Assembly (NCBI RefSeq): GCF_000003815.2
Contig: NC_049982.1
Location: forward strand, 18,068,246-18,132,245
Direction of reading: 5' to 3'
DNA from: Branchiostoma floridae
Taxonomy: Eukaryota; Chordata; Leptocardii; Amphioxiformes; Branchiostomatidae
DNA: 64,000 bases
In this document: positions 34,742-47,111 of the stretch, one piece after another
Layout: every line of letters starts with the position of its first letter
Numbering within the stretch: position 1 is the stretch's first letter
Translations under genes and position numbers: made by a program
The notes under the pieces: model-generated
The model's input: the letters and a program-made list of their open reading frames with translations, nothing else
Database searches by the model: none
What the model was told of the DNA's origin: nothing

Positions 34742-37700
34742 GGCGGAAAGACGCCGTGTTATTCTCCATAGAAACAACACATAACTGGACGGATGTTCAG
34801 AGTGACTTCACAATATGTGTGTGGTCATGCCGCTGGCAGTTTCGCTATTACGAGAACACAACTGAATAGCTCTTAGCACCCGAGCTGCTGTGGCAACGTG
34901 ACATACCCGTCCTATATTGCGATGACGTAGTGAAGTGACTAACCAAAAGGCTGTAGCTTCGATATTATGGTCATCTTATAATTTTCTGCTCCGACCGTTA
35001 GATAGACCTGTGATGTGGTGGCGGTTTTATGACTTGAGGTTCTCATACCTGTGAAATTAGAATAGATCCAAAGGCAGACAAACACTGAAAGATTTATCAT
35101 TATAGCCATGCAAGCAGGGGATATGCCTGGTCATGAAAACAAGAGAAAGCATTTTTCATGTTCTGCCGTAAGGCTTCCCTTAACCATATTCAGACCGGGG
35201 GAGGGGTGGGGTTGGTCGTTGGAGACCTTTGCCAACTTTCATGTCGCATAACGCCAGAACGGCTTTGGAGATCACCAAAAGACTATATTTCTACTTAAAG
35301 CACAAAATCCAATCATTATACAAAACGCGGGACAGTTCATTCAAAAAAGAAGTCCAACCCGAAAATAGTATACATTGTACCACATAGTTGATTAGACCGT
35401 AGAGTTATGTATTACACTATTTTCTATTCTTAGTCTTTGATTTGAGACTGTACATACAATTAGCCTACGGGTATGATTTTGCAAATGAATAACTATATCA
35501 ACAGGGAGGATTGCTAGCTACCTAATATACTGGAACCAGAAGGCTTCTACCAGTTGAGCTACAGAGACATCCTTTGGGGTGCATATGCTATTTGGTTATG
35601 GCCATAAACAAGAGCTGGATTGGACAGGCCAGTTGTTCTATCGGAGGTCGCTCTGTCATTGATGGATCTAACATAAACAACACAAGAATAGTATGTTGAT
35701 CAAGATGGGCTATACCATGTATCTTAATTCAAACGATGTCCTGTTGGAGGTTGTTCGTGAGAGCGAGTTCTTAACAGGATGCTGCTTAGGCTATACATGT
35801 AGTTCCCTACACTTATTCCAAAATTCTAGATACAAAACCCCATCTAAATCCACGACATAGTCCTCTCCCCATCCTTTTATTCATATATCTGGGATGCCTG
35901 TTTCTGAGAATTTGGAACCCTATTCACTTTGAGTGACTCAACATGACTATTCTGCATTGGCAATTTTCAGTACAAGTTTTGGCGAATCATTTTTGCAACG
36001 ATCTATGAAAATTTATGAACTACTAAGTATGCCTGGTGCTTATTTTCCCAACTCTTACCTTCAATCCATTACCAGGATATCCAAACAAGAATGGTGATAG
36101 TTCATGAAGAGAGATTTCACAGCCTTATATGGTCGTTTCTGGCACTAATGTTAGGAGAGGTTTGATGTTAGAGCAGTTGGGTTGGTGAGTTTTAGTGTAC
36201 ATTCACAAGACAACTGTGGAATACCCACGGAGTGTACAGCTTGGAGTTAGTCCCATTTACTTTTACAACATCTCCCCTCCCAAAAAAGTTTCAAAGTTTA
36301 TGTGAAGTTCCTAGTTATAAGGTACTAAATCTGACTAGCTTCATTTCATGGCGTTCGGAGTTACACATACGTACGTCTTACTTTTCTACGTCTCGCAACC
36401 TACTAAAACATTCAAGTAGATAGTGGCGAGCACACTCCACATGTAAGCAATAACTGCAACATTGTTATACCTAGTCTTTCTTGTATGTGAGTCCCTGTGA
36501 AACAACAATACTAATGCGCTAGCCATCCTGGTCAAATAAACTGGAAAACACTGGGAGTCTATCTTTATGAAGAGGGAGAGTAAAACAAATACGCTATAGC
36601 TATTTGCGTTATCTGCAGACACCATATAAACTAGAGTTCACCGAACTTATACCTTAACCAAAATGTAACCTTAAATCTACATGTTGTTCAACGCTGCTAG
36701 TGGTGATAGGTAGCTCAGTGAAACTCCAGTAAAACTCCACCAAGTTACAGGCTCTGGTTTATCCACTGTTTACACAGGGCCTCTATTTTCGCTGTGTTGG
36801 TGTCCCATTGATTAATTGAAGAGAAACTTTGACATCCAGACCACAGGGAGAAATCGTTCTCCTAGATTGCCTCGTTTTAATTTTGGTGTAAAAAGCCACA
36901 TGCGCGGTTTTGGAATTCACCAAGTTCAGTATATGATTTTGAAAGGAGTTTGCAACGTGATTAGACCCAGCCAAAATCATTTCAGTCACGAGAAACGGAG
37001 ACCAATCAAAGGAACCATGAGAAGAATAGATGCCTAGCACGGACAGGTATGATGTTACATAGATATTATAGAATTTACATATCGGTACCTTTCCGGTATA
37101 TTTTTGAAGATTGGACCTTCAAGGTCGACTGAGAATCAACTTTACTCGTTGTCTTCAGATCGATAGTTGGACTTGTTGCAACGACTCTGCATCACAAATG
37201 TGCACATCTTATTTCTTACCTAAAGCCATTCACATTTCAGAAAAAAGATCCTGGATATTCTCTATATCACAACAGCTTCCGTCACATTTCACCAAGAGTT
37301 AATGAAATTGGGTATTAAGTTTTGCAAAGGCAACGCTAGACGGGACCACATGACACTCGCAAATCAAAGACAAAAACATTGAATATTGATAAAGCTTGAT
37401 CATATGTTGCCTACAAATGATATCCATATATGATTTGCCGGAAGTGCCTACCAACAAAACTAATCCCTCGTCTCAGCCCTCGTACATGAAAAAAAAAAAC
37501 TTAACACGACCACAGACAGTTGCACGTACACCATATCTGCCTTCAGAAGTTCCAACAGTACCTATCATCCAATTAACTAATTGGCCACGACCATTTGTAG
37601 ACTCTAGGAAGAACGCATTCAAAGCTTCGACAGCAGAACAATTCCACAGACGATCTGCGGGTACAGGAGGCCAGCATAGATCCGCCATGTTGGTGATTGG

Positions 37701-38689
37701 TGGTTGTGGCCTTGTTGACCTACCGTGGGTAGCAAATCTGATTCCCTAATCAGCTCTAACTTAGACTGTGTTATGGTAGTGCTCATATCAAAGGCTAGAC
37801 AATATCAAAGACTCGTATGAAGAGAATGCATTGACTTTTTTGGGGTTAGGCCAATCGGAAAGAGAGCAATAGATTAAGACCTAATTCTTCTTCTTCAGGG
37901 AAATACAATAATCCCCGTCTAGATGAGGGTCAGCTGCTTCTATCAAAGCCACTCTTTTTGTCATCAGTCGCACGTTGATGTTTGTTTGAATGGATGGTTT
38001 CCTCAGAATGTGTATTGAATAAAGCGTTGGTGAACGTAATATTAATATTATATTAATACATCGTACTAATAAAGTGAATCATATGCAGGTCATTGTTCAC
38101 GGCAATTTGTACCAATCAAAGTTTGATATAGAAAGTGAATTGAAATTGCCCAAATGAGCCGGACAGTGTACACACTTATTACAGGGCTGGAAATAGCCTC
38201 CTGGTTTGTGGGACCGTTAAAGGCACGTCGCTATCCGTGAGGAATATATCAACATAGCTGGAAATCAAAAGCCAGATCCTGGACATTTCTATAGTATCGG
38301 TTTTATAAAAAAGGGTATTTGATAAGCACTCAGGCTGATATATGGAACCAACTACAAATAAATACCCATGTTTACTGAACAACATCCGCTACATGCATCG
38401 GATGATTGTAGGTCCACCCCAAAACCAGTAACGGAACAATGGTCATCAAACAAATTTCTGAAGAATTTACTTTTATCGGGAGACATGCATGTAGGAGATA
38501 ATGTAGGACTTACAGGAAATATCCCGTTTTACCGAGGGCAAAAAGAGCTGCCAATGAATATCGTACATAACTTACAAAATAGTATTTGGAAACTGTCCAT
38601 ATGGATCAAACTCCACATTCATAATATATTGTACAATGTGTATTCTCTGTTCACGTTTTAGAAGATCAATGCACTACTTTTCCACGTAC
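34742..38689. other. Non-coding, with a tRNA-like relic and an odd minus-strand ORF
   Basis: No exon with good splice sites. The minus-strand ORF 37688-37473 begins MADLCWPPVPADRLWNCSAV and runs on toward an oligo-T tract. Its composition looks protein-like and it may come from a dispersed repeat, but I cannot name it. Confidence 0.35.
35515..35580 (-). repeat. Possible tRNA-derived SINE head
   Basis: On the minus strand TGTAGCTCAACTGGTAGAAG contains an exact A-box (TAGCTCAACTGG, 35561-35550) in a tRNA D-arm context. GGTTCCAGTATA follows as a poor B-box, much too close for a real tRNA. Best read as a decayed tRNA-derived SINE promoter. Confidence 0.4.
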
Positions 38690-38764
38690 CTTTGCGTCCT
38701 CCCCACATATCGTCATACCGTACAGACTGAGTCCCCTGCAGCTGGCTGTCCGGGTCGGAATGCT
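38690..38764 (-). other. Second first-exon unit on the minus strand
   Basis: TATAAAT at 38794-38788 is followed by about 75 bp ending GACGCAAAG|GTACGTGG, again a GTACGT donor, with a CACGTG E-box about 55 bp upstream of the TATA box. This is the same design as the first exons of precursors A and B. It may be an alternative promoter of precursor A or the start of another minus-strand gene. An ATG 27 bases before the donor would read in frame through the precursor A leader into its signal peptide if spliced to 29930. Confidence 0.45.
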
Positions 38765-38787
38765 GTTATCACTGCTCGTGTGCTGAT

Positions 38788-38794
38788 ATTTATA
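38788..38794 (-). promoter_or_regulatory. TATA box of the 38.7-kb first exon
   Basis: TATAAAT on the minus strand. The E-box CACGTG is at 38849-38854. Confidence 0.5.
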
Positions 38795-38854
38795 CCGATG
38801 TCCTACATATCAACACGAGCGTGTGTTCAAAAATGCAGCAACGTGCAACACGTG

Positions 38855-41800
38855 TGGCTATTGTCTGTTAGTGTTTGACAACATTTATAGCTGAATATGT
38901 ACAAGCCCAATCAAACAAAATACATTGCTACAAGGTCGTTGATAAAAATTTCTTATGATCAGTCCATTTCACAGATAAACAAGCATCTGTTGCATTATTT
39001 TTTTTATCAATTCAAACGTAAACGTATTGAATATGCTGGTTAGGCTATTATTGGCTTGTGATTTATCAAATTAGATCTTCCATCAAGACATGGTCATTTG
39101 TATGTATCGTCGTTAGCTGGATCAATATGGAAAATGTACTGTAGGTAAGATTCCGTAATAAAAGTACTGAAAAATGCTGAAACACTTCAGAATATATTTT
39201 TTAATTTACAGACGAGGACAGTAATGTGGTACTGCACTCAAGTTAGTAACTTACTTTGACAGTGTCATATACAAAGGACAGATAGACAGAATATAAAGGA
39301 ACGCAGTGCCATAAAGCCCTTTTCGAGTCTGAAATGACTGTGAGTTGTTATCCACTGTGTCACGGGCATGGTATCTGTTGCATGAATGCTTTAGAGACGA
39401 GGTCTGTCATTATGAGCTGCTTTGCCGTAGGGCGATGACAACGTAAGACTGTTCTTAGAATCTACTTTTTTCAGAGTCAAGACATGTCTTGTTTTTGGTA
39501 CTTTGGCAAAGTACACATGACTTAACTATTGGTCACATTCCAAAACCGGCATATGACTTATGAGCGCTTGTATCAGTCAAGCTTTAAAACTATAAAAATA
39601 TAATGGAGTGCTCGACAAAATTGTATGCAATATCACAGTAACTGCAAGGAAATAAATGAAACATAAATTATTACACAGTGAACCTACTGAAATAAGGTTG
39701 CAGGAAGTCTGTTCTATCTCAATTACCTGGATTATCAAATAGGAAGGCCAACAGTTTTTGCCTTTTATATCTTCAACAGAAAAGTACAAATATATGGTAA
39801 AATTGCAGCTGGAAATATTTTAATGACTGTACATGCTGACAGCGCTGACAGGAAATGTGTAAAAGTTATGGCCATGAGGAATCGGCTCGTAGTTGGCTTC
39901 CAGATGTACATGTGGCGCCACGGGACGTTCCCATGTCGAGCATGCCGAGGGAGGTCTATCTAGAGTGAACTTTGTTCTATAAACATCAAAGTATCTTCTC
40001 CATTGCTTGAGGGGTGGTGGTAAGGAATAACCTTTGCCACATCAAGCAATAATGCCTGCTACTGTATCCCATTACAACGTATTTACTGTTTTTCTATGGA
40101 AATGTACAACTACGCCGGCCTATTTCTGCACAACAGGAAAGTTTATTGCAAATCCTTGCCCAAAACGCATTCAATCAGCTTATCCCAAATACAATTTTCT
40201 ATAAAGAGTAATTAAATACGAGGTATGTTTTATATATCAAAGGGTTATCTAGTGAAGGTTGACCCGCCCTTTGCCTCGAGTGGTTTTCCCAATTTGAGTA
40301 GTAATGGAAAACAATTATAACAGGAAGAAAACAATCAACACTTCTACATGTACTATTGATATATGCATCTAGTCTTCCAGGGTTAAGAATAGTTTTGTCT
40401 GACGTAGTTGGCCATGGGGTCAGAATGTTTCTTCTTTGTTTTCGCAATAAAGACTACTGAGATCTCGGCTGCGAAAGGGAATCCAGACTTTGATAGTGTC
40501 AGAGGGAAGTCTTCGTCAAAGAAGTAGCCTCACTCGAGGTCACAGATCAGAGAAGACTTACAGTAATTTGTTGAACCAAGAGCAGTCCCATTATCTAATC
40601 TATCCATTGTACTTTGGATCTGGCACCACTGCTGTAAGTTCCAGACTTATCTACGTCAATGGCGATTACACGCGCACGGTATTCGGGGAATTCAAATAAT
40701 GACTTAAGTTTAAACATAAAATTGGCGATTCAACGCCAATGTTATATGTGCCCGTCTCTAATTGCGCATACTGTACAAACTGCAAAGTACTCTTCAAAAA
40801 CAGCAGTGCCTAAAAAGTAGTGTTACGTTTAAGAAACGCCCATCCAGTTGTTAGCCTAACGTGCTGTGACTATGTGATTGGTTCACGAGCTAGGTTGTCT
40901 TCGCGCTTCTCTCTCTGTTGACAGGGATATGCTAGGAGCTGTGTGCACTGAACCCATCTACTTTCAACTACAGTCCGCTTCAAGAGGCGCCGTGCTTTAT
41001 AGAGTGTGACAATTGCCACGCAATAGATGAGATGTGTAAGGCCACACCAATTTTATTTGTTGCCTCTCGGATTCGCCTGTCCATTTTTTTTCATTTTCAA
41101 AAGTCCCGAGAAAAAATTATACATGTTTTGCTCTCAAACCTGTAAATATTGCCATTCAGAGCCACGTACACATATAATTTTAGTCTAAAACATAATGCCT
41201 TTTATTCAGTTAACATTAGTAACAAATCAAAGAAAGGGATTCATTGCATAAAACGTGCTTTTAAACTCCACAGGCTGTTTTTGTTATTTATTTGAATATT
41301 TTTTTTCGACCTGCCGGTACACTTTTTTTCTGAAAAATAAATCCGAGAAGCAACAAATAAATTTGGTGAGGCCTACAAGCCTTTGTACTGCACAGCCGGC
41401 CTTGGTGTGCCTTGCCGGAAAAACATTCCAGACTCATGGCCACCAACATCCGGGATCCCATGTCATCTCCCATCTGCCGCCATGACAGAAGAAAGTGTAT
41501 ACATGTAGCTGACTTTTTACAGAAGCATCCTTTAAACTTGCCTTTAGTGTGATTGAGGTGTTCTTGTCTACGTTGTGTTCAAGATATATACTAAAATCAA
41601 GATTCAGCTTAAGTTGGTTTGCCACACAGACAACGGGTCACAAACTAATATCTTGAAATGTTTGTAAGCAAGGTTAAGGTGGCAGCGACAGAGTAGAGTA
41701 GTAAAACAGTAAGTAGATGTCATTGACATGCCGTGCAATGTTGTTCAATCATCGGTGGAATCAATTGTACAGCATCCAGAGCAGTACGGACATTATTTTA

Positions 41801-43822
41801 GAATACAGTATCGTTAGATATGACGTCCAACAAGTGTTGATATAGCTGTAAAACGTCATGGATACGGAGATAAAAGAGTGTGGGCCTGCTTCACACGTCA
41901 GCCATTGTGGACAAATGATGTGTGTTTAAAGTCCCTGCGGAGCAATTATTGTAGCGACGTCCATAAAATACTGGTGCAAGTTCAAATGAGGCATGAAGAA
42001 GCTTTTACGAATATTGTTCCTTCCTTTTAAATGCTTCTCATCATGACAATTCTATGCAGTGCGTCGCAAACGTGTCAAAGGGTGGTTAACAAGCTGCCGG
42101 GACAAAAGAGTACCGGAGGGAGATAATGATGCCTGGGAAGGTAAACCTGCTGTTTTGTATAAACACAGGCTAGGCTTTAATGAAAATACACTGAAACTGG
42201 CATATAAACCTTCATATCACTGACACAAATGAAGGAAAGTTTCAAAACCTTATTGTCAGCCTGAATGATGTGTCTCTTTTATCTGTCCCGTCCCCAGTTG
42301 CCTTGAGGCTTCAATGGCCTGGTATTTCGTGCGAAGAATCTGGAAGCCTTCTAGCAAAAGAAAATTAACACAAGAGATAGGAGACCTCATACCCCTATGA
42401 AATATTTAGGGTTTTCATCACAAGTAATCTTATAACATTCCTGTCATACAGCACGGGGGTTATTTCCCAGCCCTACAAGTCAATATGACAGTGCCAATGA
42501 GATGGAACATATGTCATTGGGGATACACTGGTAACTTTCCTCTGCACTCAAATCACAAACCACTGCAACTGCTACAAAAATCAAGGAATTATGTTATTAG
42601 ATTTTCACCCTTATTTCTAGGCCCTTATTTGCATATTTTGTACCAGTTAATGTACCACCTGCCATGTTCGAATCACATAAGTTTATTTCGCCAATACTTC
42701 AAATACCGATTCATCGTTGGATTCGAGGTCTAGCTTTTCATTGTAGGATATTCTCAAGTACTTTTTGTTGCAACCACACAACCTATCAATGACACCAAAC
42801 ACCAATGGATTTTCTTGGACTTTGTACGAAATACTTCAATTCAGGAGCTCATCTTTGTGTTTATGTATGTCTTGGTCGGTACCAGAGGTGACTTTGTCAG
42901 TTGGACGTCACGCACATGGGCTGGCGTTACGAGATCGCAAAGCTAATATGACCACAGGTAGCACCGTTGAATGCCGGTTTGCCTTCGCGCCGAATGGGTG
43001 ATAAAGGAAGATAAATGCGCGGACGTGTGGCTGTTGTTAAGGGGGATGTGGTTTATGTGGTCGCACAATGGTCTGGATGGAGCTACGGATTGCAAATGAA
43101 CAGCCTTAGCGATGAGACAAATTGTCCAGTCGGGTCGGCGTACCGATAGGCATTTGCATGCCCGTTTTCGTTCTGAACAGAGAAGACCTGATGCCTAAGC
43201 TTGTTTTGAAGGTAAAGTGGACCATTAGACAGAGAAACATGGCATAGATCAAGAATAATGTACAAGATTATTAATGCGTAAAGAAGTGTCCACTAAAGCA
43301 GTGTATACTCCACAGTAGGTGACACAAAATTGTATGGAAGTGGCCACTAAACAGTATATGCTCTACAGTCGGTAACACTATACGCGTACACGAGCACATA
43401 TAATGTCTATCGTCTTTCACGCATGCTGAGAGAAAATTCACACAGATAGTAGGCATTAAAATATGGAGCTTACTGCTAGAGGCAGGGAAAGTTCAAAGTA
43501 AGGTACTAAACACCGAAGGAAACGAAGAGCGAAACCTAAATAAATTGCAATTGACAATGATTCTATAAGTATGCAAACGCGATGTCTTACTACATGTTTG
43601 TAGTTTTGTTGGAAGGTTAACTGTAGCAGCAAATTAAATCGCCTCACATTTTTTCCAAGAATTGACCCCCCACTAGTTTTATCTGTTTTAATATTTTTCC
43701 CCGACAAGGTGGCAAACAATAAAGATATCCAACGTGTTAGAAAGCATAGAATTGCACTGTACAGGATTCCTTTCGACTTACTTTTTGGGAATTTTTTCCC
43801 AAAGCTTAATATATATCATGCG
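38855..43822. other. Non-coding
   Basis: No exon supported. Small structures: a 17-bp palindrome GTACTTTGGCAAAGTAC at 39498-39514, TTGGCGATTCAACGCCAA near 40722, and a diverged 40-bp tandem duplication at 43284-43378 (GTCCACTAAAGCAGTGTATA against GGCCACTAAACAGTATATG). Confidence 0.4.
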
Positions 43823-44209
43823 CTAAGCCCTTTCCGCAGACATTTGACGTTTCTTGCTTCCTTTGAGGCTGCCCAAGCTCAGTGACGACAATCGGAACTG
43901 TCGGCGAACTGATACACCCTTTCTGTTGGTGCAGCACCGATAAAAGTCGCGCGGTGCCGCTTTAAGATAAGACCTGATGTTGGGGTTGATTACAATGTAT
44001 AGAATTGTGTTCATCATACTGTTGCCCATCGCTAGCCCCTCGGCGATGTACATTGTCGTGTTGTTTAACAGGAGGCTGTTGAGAAGGTCAGGATAAAAGT
44101 CCCGGATGAGCGACACCACGTGATACGGAGCCCAGCACAGCATGTGGATCGTGGTGAGCAAGATGAGCATGCGCACTGTCCTCAGTCTGGACCGCGCCAA
44201 CTGGTCAGT
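43823..44209 (-). CDS. PROKR: Prokineticin-receptor-like, exon 4 (TM6, TM7, tail)
   Basis: Acceptor TTGTTGACAG, phase 0. Starts TDQLARSRLRTVRML and includes CWAPYHVVSLIRDFYP and the TM7 run NSMMNTILYIVINPN. The cytoplasmic tail has a Cys pair (RCCTNRK) suited to palmitoylation and ends MSAERA. Confidence 0.85.
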   Translation of the reverse strand, partial: TDQLARSRLRTVRMLILLTTIHMLCWAPYHVVSLIRDFYPDLLNSLLLNNTTMYIAEGLAMGNSMMNTILYIVINPNIRSYLKAAPRDFYRCCTNRKGVSVRRQFRLSSLSLGSLKGSKKRQMSAERA

Positions 44210-46175
44210 CTGTCAACAAATGAACAGGAATGGGCATGTACAAACGTGAACACAATAACAGATACATAACACATACAAACGTACAGTGTGTCAGGACAAA
44301 CGTATTACCGTATAACTTTGAAAGGAATGCCCTTTAACCCAAATTCTGCTGTCGCACTACAGGCAGTGTACCAAACTTCACAAACTGAATTCTAATGATC
44401 GAGTTTAGGGTAAAATATTTTGGTGTCTTTTGGACTCGAGACGGTCTACAATCCAGCGGGCCGGGTCATAACGAAACTACTTCTTAGCACATCGCAAGCA
44501 CCTCTTCCAACCTGTCTGTCTCTGACAATTAACGTTATTTTCAAACTTCAAACAGCCCCTCACAAACCTTTTGCATTGTCAAGCATGTTACTCTCCTTAG
44601 CATCTACTTGACCTGCTTTACCGCAACGTATACCTAACGAAAGTACCCTATCGGTGAAGGATTACCTGTGCCGCCGTATGTTGTCCCGGGACTCTGCGTT
44701 TACAAATCTTTACGAGGATACGAAGGTAGCAGTACCACATCGCTACCACCGGCAAAGCGAACTCAGCCACGAACACGGCGATATAGTAAGCTCGGTAACT
44801 GTAAACACAGGTACTTTATGTTTATTCCAGGCAACTAAAGCACTGAGAGTTTGAGGAGGCGAGCAGCCGATATGATCAAAGCTATTTAGATTTCTATTGC
44901 AGTATTGTAAGTCAAATAGAAAGAAATTCAAAACGTTTATTCAAACTTTATTATAATCCTCGCTAGGGAGGCAAAGTACGTCCACATGTACCCCTCTCTT
45001 TAGATACAACACCAGAAGCAAAGCCGACCTGACTTCTGTTACTTACGATGCACGCTGTCCAACTGGCCATAGTTGCCCGCAATAGGAGCCATCACGCGAC
45101 GGATACGAGATCACGCGAGAGTACAGCGCTGCGGGAACAGCCAAGAGCGCTGACGTCATCCATGTCAGACCCGCCACTGCGCAGAAGCCCTTCCGTCTCA
45201 TTCGCGGGAGCCGTGGGTGGATGATCACAAGGTATCTAAGAAATTAAAATATTACTAGTCAAAGTTTTCCCCTTAAAGAAAGGATGTGAATCTACGATGG
45301 ACTGAAATTTCCTATCATTCCACATTTAAATCAGTATTCAGAGCTGTGAGTCCAACTGCGATAAGATGTGTGAAAACTGACGGTGCCCTTAATGCAAGGA
45401 AAGGTCAAGCTCGTATCGCCAAGGCCAAAACAAACATCACAAGGACATCTCATCACTCTGTGAACTATGTGGTGTTGGGCGTAAGGGAGTAACTGTATGC
45501 GACAGCATGTTTGTTACATTTTGTGTAATTCTGAAGCAACATTTCTAACCATAGGCAACGCATCTTATTGGATACTCAGGTAAATAAAACACCAATACAA
45601 ACGTCTATGAATGTGCAAATGCATGCAAAATCAATAAGTTGTTTTGCGGAAAAGGTCAGTGGAGCCAGAAAGAATCAGATGTGCCTGAGACATGATAATT
45701 TGGAAAGTTACCTGTCAATGGTGATGACGACAAGAGAATATGTGGACACGTAGAGTGACGCCATCTGCATGAAGTTGACGGCGGCGCAGGCAGCTTCTCC
45801 ATGACGCCACAGCCGCGTGTGGACAATATAATAATCCAACGAGAATGGCAAACTGATAACAGCTAAACCAAAATCAGACAAAGCCAGGTTTGCGATCAGA
45901 ATGTTTGTCACCGACTGCATCTTCTTGTAGTACACCACAGAGAAAACAAGCACCAGATTCACAAAGCCACATAGAACTCCCGTCAGGACGTAGATGATAC
46001 CGACCATCACTTTCGCCGAGACAGGAACATCTCTGTCCTCAAACGAAGTGGAGTTGTTCGAAACATTGGAGAAAGGCACGACGGGAATAGACAGGTTGTG
46101 CAGATGGCTCTGCCGATCATCTTCTAACAGGAAGAGCTCTTCGTACCAACTATAATCATAGTAGCTGTCCTCCAT
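43823..46175 (-). CDS. PROKR: Prokineticin-receptor-like GPCR (390 residues)
   Basis: Four coding exons, 46175-45712, 45235-45047, 44798-44666 and 44209-43823, join in phase to give a seven-helix rhodopsin-class receptor of 390 residues (vertebrate prokineticin receptors have about 384-393). The N-terminus is acidic and Tyr-rich (SYYDYSWYEE), with N-glycosylation sites near N27, N37, N40 and N41. TM1 Asn73, TM2 LALSD (Asp101), DRY at 154-156, a disulfide pair between the TM3 start and the second loop, and CWAP in TM6 are present. Family hallmarks are SLYVST in TM3, YCGQLWPVGQ in the second loop, VPGQHTAAQ in the third loop, IRDFYP after TM6 and NSMMNT in TM7 in place of NPxxY. It should couple an AVIT-type ligand to a Gq-like response. 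No such ligand gene was recognised here. Confidence 0.85.
44666..44798 (-). CDS. PROKR: Prokineticin-receptor-like, exon 3 (TM5, third loop)
   Basis: 133 bp between TGTTTACAG and GCACAG|GTAATC. Reads YRAYYIAVFVAEFALPVV, then MWYCYLRILVKICKRRVP and GQHTAAQ. Confidence 0.85.
45047..45235 (-). CDS. PROKR: Prokineticin-receptor-like, exon 2 (TM4, second loop)
   Basis: 189 bp between TTTCTTAG and GCATC|GTAAGT. Starts in the DRY motif, YLVIIHPRLPRM, then TM4 and the conserved CGQLWPVGQ. Confidence 0.85.
45712..46175 (-). CDS. PROKR: Prokineticin-receptor-like, exon 1 (N-terminus to TM3)
   Basis: ATG at 46175, donor ATTGACAG|GTAACT, ending within the DRY Arg codon. The first in-frame ATG gives a 55-residue extracellular N-terminus, long for the family but plausible. 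Untranslated exons upstream are not resolved; a GC-rich stretch at 47470-47600 is a candidate. Confidence 0.85.
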
Positions 46176-47063
46176 GTTTAGTACGGTATATTGTCAATAT
46201 CAAATGAAAACCAACCGCTGCTCTGAAACATTTCAATGTGAATGAGATACCAGATGGAAAGGCCAGGATACTTTGCGTTCCTTTCCCTTTGATAAGACTC
46301 AGTTATCACACCCCTGGAGGCTGTAGCCCCTTTAGATCTGACCAAGAAATGGTTATACAAGTATTCAGAATCATTACCATTTTATCTGTTTTATGGCAGC
46401 TGTACAAGAACACTAAGATGAAACTCTAACTTACTTTCATCATTGTCCAGCACAGGGGATGCATAGTGTTATGCCAAATAGCATGTACCAGCGAAGGCAT
46501 TCTAGGCAAGCATAATCGCGTGCAGCTTTTTAGTCTATCACGTAAATTATCGGCCATGGCCGTGTGGCCTTCGTGGGGCATCGCCCCTTGGAATCCTTGA
46601 AGGAAAGTCTGAGGGGGCAAACGGAAATTCCTTCTCAATGGTTGACATTGAAGAAATCACTGGTTGATATAAGACACTTCCAAGTGATTGGTATGGGGTT
46701 GAATGTTCAGTTATGAAACTTCCAATTAGTAAGTTTGTAAGTTATTAAGTTTGGTTTTCAATTTGAATATTTGGCGTCATGCAAGTTAGTTTACAAGGCT
46801 GGTAACGACACCAACCTTCACATGAGCTTAGTCATATAGCGTATAATCAAATCAAGGCTACCTCTCGGACATTGCCATTTATCCGCCAACCTTGTAGTTA
46901 GTCATTTGATTGGCACATTAGCCCTTGTATGTCCCAACACACGTCCTGCAATAAATGATTGGAGGACAAGTGGGCGACATTGCAGATCAAATTAATTTTA
47001 GTAAGGAAAGTAGTGTGAGCGTGTGTGTGAGAGAGAGGGAGAGAGAGTGTGTTTGTGTGTGTA

Positions 47064-47111
<48 letters not shown>

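Noticed and set aside
35515-35580. Functional tRNA gene
   Set aside because: No B-box at the right distance and no acceptor-stem pairing.
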